25,200 bases of DNA from Treponema sp. (GCA_031266095.1 JAISBR010000222.1:1-25200), one strand, 5' to 3'. Positions 7,299-16,318 are shown, numbered from the stretch's first letter. Numbers and translations are program-made. The notes: generated by a model not told the origin, from the sequence alone.

Positions 7299-7332
7299 AA
7301 GTTGTTCAGAAACTGAAGTTCCTGAACAACTT
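7299..7332. repeat. 11-bp-arm hairpin
   Basis: AAGTTGTTCAG (7299-7309) and CTGAACAACTT (7322-7332) are perfect inverted repeats with a 12-nt loop. There is no following T-run on the plus strand (TTCCATTAAAAAA), so its role is unknown. Confidence 0.5.
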
Positions 7333-7354
7333 CCATTAAAAAACGCGGTTTTGT

Positions 7355-7440
7355 CGAACCTTCGGTTCGCAGGCTTTAGCCTGAAAAACCGCAAGGCTTG
7401 CAGGCTAACCGTAGGTTAGCAGATAACCAACCGGGTTATC
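7355..7440. repeat. four tandem mini-hairpins in the murE upstream region
   Basis: Consecutive perfect inverted repeats: CGAACC-ttc-GGTTCG (7355-7369), AGGCT-tt-AGCCT (7371-7382), GCTAACC-gta-GGTTAGC (7404-7420), GATAACC-aaccg-GGTTATC (7422-7440). Three share an AACC...GGTT core but differ outside it. TTGCAGGCT-like words join them. The whole 7077-7584 interval (508 bp) has no convincing gene; an 88-codon frame through it is explained by repeats. Confidence 0.65.
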
Positions 7441-7549
7441 GAACAAATCCAATATTTAAAAAGATACATTAGAAAAATTAAAAAGTCAAGCTGCCTGAAA
7501 AGCAGTACGGGATTCCGGGGATTTTTATACTTTTTCCTGACGAAAGACT

Positions 7550-7578
7550 TTCACATAAAAGAATAATAGTGTTACAAT
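7550..7578 (+). promoter_or_regulatory. sigma-70-type promoter, apparently leaderless, for murE
   Basis: TTCACA (7550-7555), 17-nt spacer, TACAAT (7573-7578). The ATG begins at 7585, 6 nt after the -10 box, where transcription would be expected to start. No Shine-Dalgarno lies in between. Confidence 0.55.
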
Positions 7579-7584
7579 AATAGT

Positions 7585-9168
7585 ATGGAACGCCGTTTAT
7601 CCGAATTTTTTACCAACTCAATTGCCCGGCAGGCCGGCCTAATCGGCAGGCTGGGAACGGCTGATCCACTGGTTACAGGACTGGAATACGATTCCCGAAA
7701 AGCGGAGGCGGGCAGCCTTTTCTTTGCTCTGCCCGGCCTGCATACCGATGGTCACCGGTACATAGCCGAGGCGATCGCCAAAGGTGCTACAGTGGTTGTT
7801 CACGAGGCTGATCCGGGTGGGCAGGTGCCGGGCGTGGTCTATTTACAAATGAAGAATACCCGTTTTTCTATGTCTCCGGTTTCAGTGGCATTTTATAATT
7901 TTCCTTCCCGCCGGCTTATGGTGGCCGGGGTTACCGGTACTGAGGGGAAAAGTACCACCGTGTACCTTATCTACCAGCTCCTCCGGCTTTTGGGGAAAAA
8001 AGTGGGGTTCCTCTCCACGGTACAGTACAGCACCGGCGGTGAAGCTCAATGGAATCCGGAACACCAGACCACACCCGAGGCGACAGCGGTACAGCGGCTC
8101 CTCTGGGAAATGGTGGATAATGGCTGCGAATATGCCGTGGTGGAGGCCAGTTCTCACGGCCTTTCGGAACGGACCAACCGCCTGGGGGATGTGGAATTCA
8201 GAGCAGCGGTATGTACCAATGTAGCCCATGAACATCTGGAATTTCACGGTACCTGGGAACAATACCGGGACGACAAGGCGAATCTGTTCAGGTCCCTGGA
8301 CCGGTACGCGCCTTCTACGGGGCCCGCGCCCTTTGGGGTTATCAACGTCGACGACAAAAGCGCCGCTTATTTTGCCGGGGTGACCAAACAGCGGATTCTG
8401 CGTTTCAGCGCCAAGGGCAGGGAGGCGGATCTTTCCGTACGGGCCATTGAAAGCGGAACGACGGGCAACTGGTATGATATGTTTATCGCTTCGGAAAACG
8501 ATTCTATTGATATTCGGGACAGACTGCCCGGCGCGTTTAACATCGGAAACCTGCTTGCCGCGCTTCTTACCGTACTGGGCCTTACCGGTATTCCGGTGAG
8601 GGAAATCGCCCCCCTTACGATCCGGCTGCGGCCGGTCCGAGGCCGTATGACCGCCATAATCAAAGGTCAACCCTTTGAACTGCTGGTAGACTACGCTCAC
8701 ACTCCCTCCTCGTTTCGCTCGATTTTCCCCTTTTTGCGCAAGAGACTCAACCAATCGGGCGGCAGGATCATCAGTCTCTTCGGTTCCGCAGGCGAACGGG
8801 ATACCCAAAAGCGCGCGGAACAGGGCAAGATCGCCGCAGAATATTCGGACATCCTTGTACTTACCGACGAGGACCCCAGGGGAGAACAGCCTATGGATAT
8901 CCTTGAGGAGATAGCCCGGGGCTGTGAAACAGCCCAGGACCATGAGGCAGGCCAAGGCCTGACGACATTCAAAAAAGAAGAAAATCTGTTCCTGATTCCC
9001 GACCGGCCTACTGCGATACGAAAAGCCCTGGCCCTGGCCAAGTCGGGGGATCTGGTGCTGCTCCTGGGGAAGGGTCATGAGAATTCGATCATCTATGCGG
9101 ATCGGACCGTTTCCTTCGACGAGATTAGTGAGGCTGAAAAGGCCTTGAGCGAAATGAACTATGGTTGA
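7585..9168 (+). CDS. murE: UDP-N-acetylmuramyl-tripeptide synthetase (MurE)
   Basis: ATP-dependent ligase adding the third residue of the peptidoglycan stem to UDP-MurNAc-L-Ala-D-Glu, cytoplasmic. 527 aa, a little longer than usual. Seen: N-terminal domain motif VTGLEYDSRKAEAGSLFFALPG (about 30-51, Mur-type), P-loop GVTGTEGKST (115-124; unusual GTEGKST instead of GTNGKTT), EASSHGLSERTN (187-198), carbamylated-Lys candidate in RDDKANLF (K231), DYAHTPSS (369-376), FGSAGERD (399-406), and the amino-acid recognition site DEDPRGEQP (428-436). The family motif is DNPR for diaminopimelate. Treponemes are known to use ornithine, so the altered motif may fit a non-DAP third residue; Arg is kept, so this is not proof. 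Isolated from other cell-wall genes. Start has no Shine-Dalgarno (see promoter). Confidence 0.93.
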   Translation: MERRLSEFFTNSIARQAGLIGRLGTADPLVTGLEYDSRKAEAGSLFFALPGLHTDGHRYIAEAIAKGATVVVHEADPGGQVPGVVYLQMKNTRFSMSPVSVAFYNFPSRRLMVAGVTGTEGKSTTVYLIYQLLRLLGKKVGFLSTVQYSTGGEAQWNPEHQTTPEATAVQRLLWEMVDNGCEYAVVEASSHGLSERTNRLGDVEFRAAVCTNVAHEHLEFHGTWEQYRDDKANLFRSLDRYAPSTGPAPFGVINVDDKSAAYFAGVTKQRILRFSAKGREADLSVRAIESGTTGNWYDMFIASENDSIDIRDRLPGAFNIGNLLAALLTVLGLTGIPVREIAPLTIRLRPVRGRMTAIIKGQPFELLVDYAHTPSSFRSIFPFLRKRLNQSGGRIISLFGSAGERDTQKRAEQGKIAAEYSDILVLTDEDPRGEQPMDILEEIARGCETAQDHEAGQGLTTFKKEENLFLIPDRPTAIRKALALAKSGDLVLLLGKGHENSIIYADRTVSFDEISEAEKALSEMNYG

Positions 9169-9191
9169 GTATATTCGTTAGCGCGGCATGC

Positions 9192-10433
9192 TTATCGCGC
9201 CAGCGCCGTCAGAGTCGCCTCTATCCAGACATAGGCCTCATTGGGATACATAGATTGGAAAAGGAGAAATTCGACTAAGGCCTCCCGATATTTGCCTGAG
9301 AAATAATAGGTCTGGCCAAGATAAAAACGGGCGCGGGCCTCGGTATCCGCCGAGCGGGGCAGGGAAAGATAACGCAGCAGTTCCGTATTAGTGCTCCGCC
9401 AATCCTGCCGGGTAAAAGAATCCTGTACAATATGCATGAGTTCCGAATCTTCGCCGCCGGCGGGGACCGCGAGATCCCTGTTAAAGACCCTCGGCTTTCT
9501 GGCGGGCGGCGGAAGGACCGGTGCTTTCAGTACACCTTCCAGTGCCTTGATCGTTTCCGGGCTCAAAGGTTCAGGGTTGGGAATTGCCGAAAAGTAATCG
9601 CTGCCCGGAACGGCGTTATGTACCGACATATCGGGCAGGGGCAGGGAACGGATTGAGCGGCTATCGCCGGACGGCGTTTCCCCCACGGTAATTTCCACTG
9701 CGGTTCCGGTAGCGTTGCGACCGGGGTAGATCCCCATGTTTCCACCGGTAATATCATCTTCCAGAATAACCGCGTAGTACCAGGGAAGACCCGGAATCGG
9801 GTAATCAACATAGGGAGAACTTATGCCAGACAACACAATCACCGCGTCGAGCAGGTCCCTCGGCTGCCTTATGGGACGGGCGCTTCGGTAGAGTATCGCT
9901 TTTTTCAAACCGGATTCCGAGATGCCGCCTGGATTATAGGTGATGATTACCCCTTCTCCTTCCACCCGCGCCCTCAGGCCGGAGATTCCCAGCTCCGGGA
10001 ACGGTTCACCGGCCCCGGTTAAGAAAGGATCTTCCGCCGGTGTCTCAAAAATCACCATAATGGTATTGATGCCGGGGATAACAATATCATGCCGCTGTTC
10101 CGGCAGGTCACTGGCGGCGACAAAGTAATAGAAGGTTCCGGAACCGTCAAATTCATCAATATAGGATTGTATTCCGTAGGCAACCTCCACCGGCTCCAGC
10201 TCAGGCGGAATAGTCCCGCCAAAGGGCCTTGTGGAACGGAAAATATACACCGGTCCCCGGACTTCAGCGGAATCCACCCAGCTCAGGCGGACCAGGTTAT
10301 TTCTGGTCTCCGCCTTAAGTCCCGAAACAAAAGGAGAAAAAGGCGGAATGCCGACAGAAGTGGTTTGGGCGACAATCCCTTCCCCAAGCGTAAAAGCGAA
10401 AAAAAATACCGCTGTAATAAACCGTTTACGCAT
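9192..10433 (-). CDS. secreted Fn3-like / TPR protein of unknown function
   Basis: About 413 aa. The start MRKRFITAVFFFAFTLGEGIVAQ is a clear signal peptide; upstream ATG 10442 (MVKMRKR) is possible, but the promoter position favours 10433. Two repeated beta-rich segments with fibronectin-III-like pattern are visible: VSGLKAETRNNLVRLSWVDS...YIFRSTRPF, and ISGLRARVEGEGVIITYNPG...ILYRSARPI. A Pro-rich linker follows (VLPPPARKP), then a C-terminal TPR-like region (about 335-413) with ARARFYLGQTYYFSGKYREALVEF. No catalytic motif. The layout suggests a periplasmic or surface-associated scaffold protein. It is convergent with murE, 23 bp between stops. Family not recognised; the TPR and signal calls are firm, the Fn3 call is by eye. 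Confidence 0.7.
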   Translation of the reverse strand: MRKRFITAVFFFAFTLGEGIVAQTTSVGIPPFSPFVSGLKAETRNNLVRLSWVDSAEVRGPVYIFRSTRPFGGTIPPELEPVEVAYGIQSYIDEFDGSGTFYYFVAASDLPEQRHDIVIPGINTIMVIFETPAEDPFLTGAGEPFPELGISGLRARVEGEGVIITYNPGGISESGLKKAILYRSARPIRQPRDLLDAVIVLSGISSPYVDYPIPGLPWYYAVILEDDITGGNMGIYPGRNATGTAVEITVGETPSGDSRSIRSLPLPDMSVHNAVPGSDYFSAIPNPEPLSPETIKALEGVLKAPVLPPPARKPRVFNRDLAVPAGGEDSELMHIVQDSFTRQDWRSTNTELLRYLSLPRSADTEARARFYLGQTYYFSGKYREALVEFLLFQSMYPNEAYVWIEATLTALAR

Positions 10434-10442
10434 CTTAACCAT

Positions 10443-10471
10443 ATTTTAATCAATACCGGCAATTTTAGCAA
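10443..10471 (-). promoter_or_regulatory. promoter for the secreted Fn3-like/TPR protein
   Basis: On the minus strand TTGCTA (10466-10471), 17 nt, TAAAAT (10443-10448). The box abuts ATG 10442 and lies 9 nt before ATG 10433, so initiation at 10433 on a very short leader is the better reading. Confidence 0.45.
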
Positions 10472-10499
10472 ATAAAAAACAAAAGATCGAGGCTGAGCA

Positions 10500-10528
10500 T
10501 TGCCATTTGTTTTTGACTATGTTATTTT
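10500..10528 (+). promoter_or_regulatory. possible promoter for leuCD
   Basis: TTGCCA (10500-10505), 17-nt spacer, TATTTT (10523-10528), about 30 bp before leuC. The short leader shows no T-box, attenuator or riboswitch. GGAGGA at 10547-10552 is the ribosome binding site. Confidence 0.35.
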
Positions 10529-10557
10529 AGAACTGCGTTACTCGATGGAGGACTGGT

Positions 10558-11874
<1,317 letters not shown>

Positions 11875-11889
11875 GAGTGGGAATGGATT

Positions 11890-12426
11890 ATGAAAACATT
11901 TGGGGGCGAGGTATTATTTCTGGACCGGAGTAACATCAATACCGACGAGATTATTCCCGCGAAATATTTGAACGAGAGTACCAAGGAAGCGCTCAAACCC
12001 ACCCTGCTGGAAGATTTAAAGCTCGCGGGTTTTGATCCGAAAAAGGACATCGCCGGTAAAGGGGCGGTAGTGTCCAGGGCAAACTTTGGCTGCGGCTCAT
12101 CCAGGGAGCACGCTCCTTGGGCGCTTGAGGTTAACGGTATCAACATTGTCATCGCCGAAAGCTTTGCCCGGATCTTCCGCCAGAACATGTACAACTGTGG
12201 TATGATCGCCTGCGAAATTCCCGCCCCGATTCTTGATGAACTCTTCAGGGAATTCTCAGGGCTCAGGACGGCCTTGTCGGTAGACACCGCTGAAAACCGC
12301 CTCTGTTTCAAAGCCGGGAAAAAGGAAAAAACAGTTCCATTTGTCCTCAAAAATTTTGAGCGGGCCTTAGTTGAAGCCGGGGGATGGGTTGAATATGCGG
12401 AAAAACACTATGGCGGTGGAAATTAA
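11890..12426 (+). CDS. leuD: 3-isopropylmalate dehydratase small subunit-type protein
   Basis: Swivelling-domain partner of the preceding large subunit; supplies part of the active site and substrate recognition. 178 aa, typical of the separate small subunits. Seen: NINTDEIIPAKYLNE (15-29) and NFGCGSSREHAPWAL (65-79), the signature GSSREH block containing Arg and His. The substrate-discriminating loop reads YLNE (26-29), unlike YLRT described for methanogen homoaconitase; I cannot assign specificity from it. The spacing to leuC (15 bp, purine-rich GAGTGGGAATGG) supports co-transcription. A hairpin follows the stop by 1 bp. Could serve leucine biosynthesis, homocitrate-type chemistry or dimethylmalate turnover. 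Confidence 0.87.
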   Translation: MKTFGGEVLFLDRSNINTDEIIPAKYLNESTKEALKPTLLEDLKLAGFDPKKDIAGKGAVVSRANFGCGSSREHAPWALEVNGINIVIAESFARIFRQNMYNCGMIACEIPAPILDELFREFSGLRTALSVDTAENRLCFKAGKKEKTVPFVLKNFERALVEAGGWVEYAEKHYGGGN

Positions 12427-12427
12427 A

Positions 12428-12447
12428 TCCCGCTTGCACAAGCGGGA
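12428..12447 (+). terminator. hairpin just after leuD
   Basis: TCCCGCTTG (12428-12436) and CAAGCGGGA (12439-12447) pair perfectly. It begins right after the leuD stop, between convergent genes, as a terminator would. However, no T-run follows (CGTGAGAG), so it may be a Rho-type boundary or just another mini-hairpin. Confidence 0.4.
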
Positions 12448-12521
12448 CGTGAGAGAACACATCGGGGTTTTCAGAAAGATTGCCTAATTATGTCCGGTGT
12501 ACCGGGAGGGCAGGGTGGTTT

Positions 12522-13958
12522 TTACCGGCAGGTTTCCAGTTCCCTAAGCCGTTTTTCATCGACCCTTATGTGCAGGTTTTTTTCCTGAGTGGGGATCACC
12601 ACCCCTTTAGGGCCATTTTTCATCCGGCGCAGGTATTTAACCGCTGTGTAGAACAGATCCCCCTCGCCATTGTTTCTGCCCTTGGAATAAAAGATCGCCA
12701 GGTTACCCGCGTCAAGGAGGATTTCCAACGGCACGGTCTTGCCGGGGCGCTGCTTGATGAATACGTAGGAGCCGGGAAAATCCCTGGTGTGAAGCCAGAG
12801 ATCGTTACCCTTGACATGGCGACGGAGCAGTTCGTCATTTTCCACCGCATCCCTGCCTACAATAATAAGCCATTCGCCCCGCCTGAATGAAAGTCCGGGC
12901 CGCTTTTTATCTTTCTCTGAACCAGGACTTGCCCCGCCGCCGGTTTTGAGGAGTTTCGCCAACACCAGGGGATTGGTTTCTTCAAGGAGCCGGGCCAGTC
13001 TGTTTTCCAGCACATAAAGCTCCGCCTCCCCGGCGGCGATTTCCGCTTGAACATCGGCCAGCCCCTTTTTCGACTTCCGATACCGCTCGTAGTAGCGTTC
13101 CGCCTGAGCGACGGGGTTTTTGTGAGGATCCAGCTCAATACGGATCTTTTCACCGCCCGCCCCATTGGGGATGAAAAAATTTTTCACTTCAAGCCAGGGC
13201 TGGCCGGGTGTAATTGAGGACAGGTTTGCCAGGATGAAGTCTCCGTATTCCCGGAATTTTTCCGCGGTAACGAATTCCATTTCTTTGGCACGGAGTCGTT
13301 CCAGAGCGGCGCTCAGCCTGTCCATACCGCCTTCAATACTCCGCCGGGCCTGCTCCCGCAGGGCTTCCAGAGAAAGAGCGCCGCCCTGCCCGGCGTAAAA
13401 GGCGTCGATCTTTTCGTTAAAAGATCCTTCGCCGGCTAGTTCCCGTATTTCGTATTCCCGTCCCGGTTTGCCGGTTTTGACCGCCGGGTTTTCGCCCGTC
13501 TGCTCCGGAGCGTAATAACCGCCGGTTGTCTCTCCCCGCCTGGGCAGACGGCGCATAGCGTCAAGTATGACACCTTCCTCATCGGTGACGATGAGGTTTG
13601 CTGCGTTGGACCAAAGCCTGATATAGAGCCGGTAACGCCGCTCTCCTCTTCGGACCAAGAGCCGCACGATACGGTCTTCCCCCAACTGCGCCGCTTCCTC
13701 AATCCAGCCGTTTACGATTCGGGAATTGAGGAACTGGATAAAACGGAGGGGTTTATTACTTTTTGGAAAGGCCTTAAAGGTCTGGTGGAGACGACAGGCC
13801 CTCGGGCTGAGGGAGATAAGGATATGCCTGGTTTCCCCCTTTTTGTGAATCCCCAAGACCAGCACGTCAAAAGCGCTCTGTACGGCTTTTTGAATTTGCG
13901 CGCCTGTCAGATCCAGCTCTTCCAGGATAAGGTTGATCTCTTTCCAGTTCAGGGACAT
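12522..13958 (-). CDS. rqcH: NFACT-family ribosome quality-control protein (RqcH/Rqc2-like)
   Basis: Predicted to bind stalled large ribosomal subunits carrying peptidyl-tRNA and recruit tRNA-Ala for alanine tailing; historically annotated as fibronectin-binding (FbpA). 478 aa, shorter than the 550-570 of Firmicutes. Seen: NFACT-N at 1-190 with the Asp-Arg pair EDRIVRLL (D95, R96) known to be needed for tailing in RqcH; a charged, helical middle (about 190-345) likely coiled coil; NFACT-R at about 365-470 with NDELLRRHVKGNDLWLHTRDFPGSYVFI. The segment equivalent to the family EIMGKHSN region reads RLWSNAAN, so part of that motif is changed. Start ATG lacks a clear Shine-Dalgarno and lies 18 bp after ychF, so co-transcription with ychF is likely. 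Confidence 0.85.
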   Translation of the reverse strand: MSLNWKEINLILEELDLTGAQIQKAVQSAFDVLVLGIHKKGETRHILISLSPRACRLHQTFKAFPKSNKPLRFIQFLNSRIVNGWIEEAAQLGEDRIVRLLVRRGERRYRLYIRLWSNAANLIVTDEEGVILDAMRRLPRRGETTGGYYAPEQTGENPAVKTGKPGREYEIRELAGEGSFNEKIDAFYAGQGGALSLEALREQARRSIEGGMDRLSAALERLRAKEMEFVTAEKFREYGDFILANLSSITPGQPWLEVKNFFIPNGAGGEKIRIELDPHKNPVAQAERYYERYRKSKKGLADVQAEIAAGEAELYVLENRLARLLEETNPLVLAKLLKTGGGASPGSEKDKKRPGLSFRRGEWLIIVGRDAVENDELLRRHVKGNDLWLHTRDFPGSYVFIKQRPGKTVPLEILLDAGNLAIFYSKGRNNGEGDLFYTAVKYLRRMKNGPKGVVIPTQEKNLHIRVDEKRLRELETCR

Positions 13959-13976
13959 AAATAATACATAAACAGG

Positions 13977-15092
13977 CTATACATTGAATTTGAAGAACAT
14001 CACGTCTCCATCCTGGACAATATATTCTTTCCCCTCGATCCGGTACTTTCCCGCTTCCTTGACCTTTGCCTCAGTACCGTAGCGGATAATGTCATCGTAA
14101 GAATAGACTTCGGCCTTGATAAAGCCCTTCTCAAAGTCGGTATGAATGACGCCGGCGGCTTTGGGCGCCGCGTCGCCGGCGTGGATTGTCCAGGCTCTGC
14201 ACTCATCGGTACCGGCGGTGAAAAAGGTCCGTAATCCCAGGAGTTTATATGCCGAATGAATAAGGGCGGAAAGGCCGGACTCTTTTAGGCCCAATTCCTC
14301 AAGAAAGGCCAGCTTTTCTTCCGGACCATCTATGTCCGCCAGTTCCGCCTCGAATTTGCCGCAGATACATACCGCCTCGGAGTCTTCGACGGCGGCCCGT
14401 TTTTTGACCGCCTCTACGTGGGAGTTACCGCCAGCGGGGGCAGAACGAATCCCCTCCTCATCCACATTGCACACATAGAGCTGAGGCTTGGCGGTTATAA
14501 AGTGGCAGTCGTAAACAGCGGCCTTTTCTTCGTCGCTTAACTCGACGGCGCGGACCGGCTTGCCGTTTTCCAGAGCCGGACCGATTTTATCCAGGGCCGC
14601 GAGAACCGTCCCGACGATTTTTTTCTCGGCCTGGACCTTCATGGTCCGTTCGGCTCGCTCCCGCCGTCTGGCAAGAGTCTCAAGGTCCGCTAAGGCCAAC
14701 TCAATGTTGATGGTCTCCATGTCCGATTCGGGATCAATTTTGTTGTTTACGTGTATAATATGAGGGTCGTCAAAACAACGGACGACCTGGATGATAACTC
14801 CCAGTTCCCGAATATGGGAGAGGAACTGATTTCCCAGGCCTTCTCCTTTTGATGCGCCTTTTACCAGGCCCGCGATGTCCACAAATTCCACGGCGGCGTG
14901 AACGCTCTTTACCGGTTTAAATAGTTCGGTGAGCTTGACCAGGCGAGCGTCGGGAACATCGACGATGCCTATGTTGGGATTAATAGTACAGAAGGGATAA
15001 TTAGCAGCCTCGGCGGGTGCGGAACTCAAAGCCGAGAAAATCGTGGACTTACCCACATTGGGAAGCCCTACTATGCCGCAGTTTAGAGCCAT
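13977..15092 (-). CDS. ychF: ribosome-binding ATPase YchF
   Basis: Obg-family P-loop ATPase that binds ribosomes and is linked to stress and translation control. 371 aa, as usual. Seen: G1 GLPNVGKST (9-17), NYPFCTINPNIGIVDVPD (31-48), G3 DIAGLVKGASKGEGLGNQFL (72-91), and the G4 position as NVDE (209-212) instead of NKxD, the change that gives YchF its ATP preference. The C-terminal TGS-like domain ends TDFEKGFIKAEVYSYDDII...GDVMFFKFNV. It is upstream of the NFACT gene on the same strand; both act on ribosomes. No Shine-Dalgarno; a -10-like box lies 5 nt before the ATG. Confidence 0.95.
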   Translation of the reverse strand: MALNCGIVGLPNVGKSTIFSALSSAPAEAANYPFCTINPNIGIVDVPDARLVKLTELFKPVKSVHAAVEFVDIAGLVKGASKGEGLGNQFLSHIRELGVIIQVVRCFDDPHIIHVNNKIDPESDMETINIELALADLETLARRRERAERTMKVQAEKKIVGTVLAALDKIGPALENGKPVRAVELSDEEKAAVYDCHFITAKPQLYVCNVDEEGIRSAPAGGNSHVEAVKKRAAVEDSEAVCICGKFEAELADIDGPEEKLAFLEELGLKESGLSALIHSAYKLLGLRTFFTAGTDECRAWTIHAGDAAPKAAGVIHTDFEKGFIKAEVYSYDDIIRYGTEAKVKEAGKYRIEGKEYIVQDGDVMFFKFNV

Positions 15093-15097
15093 ATCTG

Positions 15098-15126
15098 ATT
15101 ATTCCACAAATAAGCCTCTGACGCAA
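15098..15126 (-). promoter_or_regulatory. promoter for ychF-rqcH, apparently leaderless
   Basis: On the minus strand TTGCGT (15121-15126), 17 nt, AATAAT (15098-15103), then CAGAT and ATG at 15092. The gap of 5 nt leaves no room for an untranslated leader. Confidence 0.45.
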
Positions 15127-15229
15127 CCCGAAATCTTCATACCGGGTGAGCGCCTAAAAGCAAAGAAACCCCGCATTGACGCTGATTTCCCACCGTAGTC
15201 CGTAAAAACACGCAGATTCGCGGTTTAAC

Positions 15230-15246
15230 ACGGAGCAGCGCTCCGT
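15230..15246 (-). terminator. hairpin downstream of the sigma-factor gene
   Basis: ACGGAGC (15230-15236), 3-nt loop, GCTCCGT (15240-15246), perfect arms. It begins 13 bp after the sigma gene stop in its direction of transcription. There is no T-run, only GTTTAAAC-like flanks (GGTTTAAC on both sides). Its core CGGAGCnnnGCTCCG resembles the hairpin at 7103-7119. It may be a terminator or a repeat. Confidence 0.4.
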
Positions 15247-15258
15247 TTGGGTTTAACC

Positions 15259-16113
15259 TTACATTGCCTCTAAATCAACACAGTCTTTCAGTTCTTCCGC
15301 GTGGCTGCGGATCTTTCTCAAGGCTTTTATCTCAATCTGGCGGACCGTTTCAGGGGAAATATCCATCTTATCGCCGATTTCCATGAGAGTATACCGCTCT
15401 TCGCCGTCAAGCTGGTAACGATAAGTGAGAACCCGTTTTTCCCGATCCTTGAGCTTGTTCAGTATCCGCATGGTACCGTCTTTGGAGGACTGCCGGCACA
15501 GATTCCGCTCGGGGTTATAAGTATAATCTTCATAGCATTCCATGGCGGTCCCGATATTTTTTTCAGGAGAATCAAATTCCAAAGACAGAGGACCAGAACT
15601 CATGTTGACGATAAAATCAACATCCTGTACGGAAATTCCCAGTTCATCGGCTATATCTTTATTTCTGGGCTGGTGCATAAGGGTCTGACTCAGAGAATGA
15701 TAGGTACGCTGGATCTTGCGGAGTATCTCTTCTTTCCGGTGGGGCAGGCGGACAAGCCGGCGTTTATTGGTAAGGTAACGGCTGATAGACTGACGTATCC
15801 ACCAGCTGGCGTAGGTACAAAATCGGACATTTTTCTCATGCATGTATTTTTCCGCTGCGTGGATAAGTCCCAGATTCCCTTCCTGTATGAGATCCATAAA
15901 AGAAACGTCACGGGCGGTATAAAGCCGGGCTATTTTTACCACCAGTCGTAAATTGGCATTTATCAACTTATGCTGGGCTTCAATATCACCCTGCTGAGCG
16001 CGTTTTGCTAATTCCAGTTCCTCTTCAAAGTTTAAAAGTGGGAAGGCCCTAATCTGCTCAAAATAGACTCTCATGCTATCGTCTTGGTAATTGTTTTTAG
16101 ATTTTTTATTCAT
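15259..16113 (-). CDS. rpoS: alternative sigma-70 factor, group 2 (RpoS-like)
   Basis: RNA polymerase promoter-recognition subunit. 284 aa, far shorter than a housekeeping RpoD (about 600) and close to Borrelia RpoS in size. Seen: region 1.2 SMRVYFEQIRAFPLLNFEEE; region 2 with LINANLRLVVKIA and FMDLIQEGNLGLIHAAEKY, then FCTYASWWIRQSISRYL (2.3-2.4); region 3 RLPHRKEEILRKIQ; region 4 with LKDREKRVLTYRYQL and the HTH TLMEIGDKMDISPETVRQIEIKALRKIR. Start ATG 16113 is chosen because GGAGG sits 6 nt before it; an upstream ATG at 16137 would add KSRWRN. A sigma-54-type promoter lies about 43 bp upstream. The name rpoS is by analogy. Confidence 0.85.
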   Translation of the reverse strand: MNKKSKNNYQDDSMRVYFEQIRAFPLLNFEEELELAKRAQQGDIEAQHKLINANLRLVVKIARLYTARDVSFMDLIQEGNLGLIHAAEKYMHEKNVRFCTYASWWIRQSISRYLTNKRRLVRLPHRKEEILRKIQRTYHSLSQTLMHQPRNKDIADELGISVQDVDFIVNMSSGPLSLEFDSPEKNIGTAMECYEDYTYNPERNLCRQSSKDGTMRILNKLKDREKRVLTYRYQLDGEERYTLMEIGDKMDISPETVRQIEIKALRKIRSHAEELKDCVDLEAM

Positions 16114-16155
16114 ATTGTTCCTCCAGCGTGATTTCATAACCCGCTACTAATATAT

Positions 16156-16172
16156 AGCAAGTATCATGCCAA
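16156..16172 (-). promoter_or_regulatory. sigma-54 (RpoN) promoter of the rpoS-like gene
   Basis: Minus strand reads TTGGCATGATACTTGCT. The consensus is TGGCACG-N4-TTGCW; only the sixth base differs (T for C), and the invariant GG and GC are 10 nt apart as required. Expected transcription start is near 16146, giving a leader of about 33 nt that holds the GGAGG site. No competing sigma-70 promoter is as good. Confidence 0.7.
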
Positions 16173-16318
16173 CTATCCGTTTTGTACTAAACCACCAGTA
16201 TTCTCAATAAAATCGCCATAAATCAGGTAAATTTGACTGTTTTTCCCCGGGGTGATACTATGCCTCGATATTCGATGTATTGTTTTTTATACAAATTTTC
16301 TTTTTCTATGTATGGAAA

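Noticed and set aside
7050..7316. 88-codon plus-strand frame
   Set aside because: It begins inside the tRNA-Arg antisense and crosses a palindromic element; no ribosome site or domain.
7882..9078. Minus-strand open frame of 398 codons opposite murE
   Set aside because: Every MurE motif is on the plus strand; the antisense product is low-complexity and without domains.
10443..10557. T-box, attenuator or riboswitch upstream of leuC
   Set aside because: The leader is about 25-30 nt after the promoter, with no leucine-rich leader peptide, T-box sequence or terminator.
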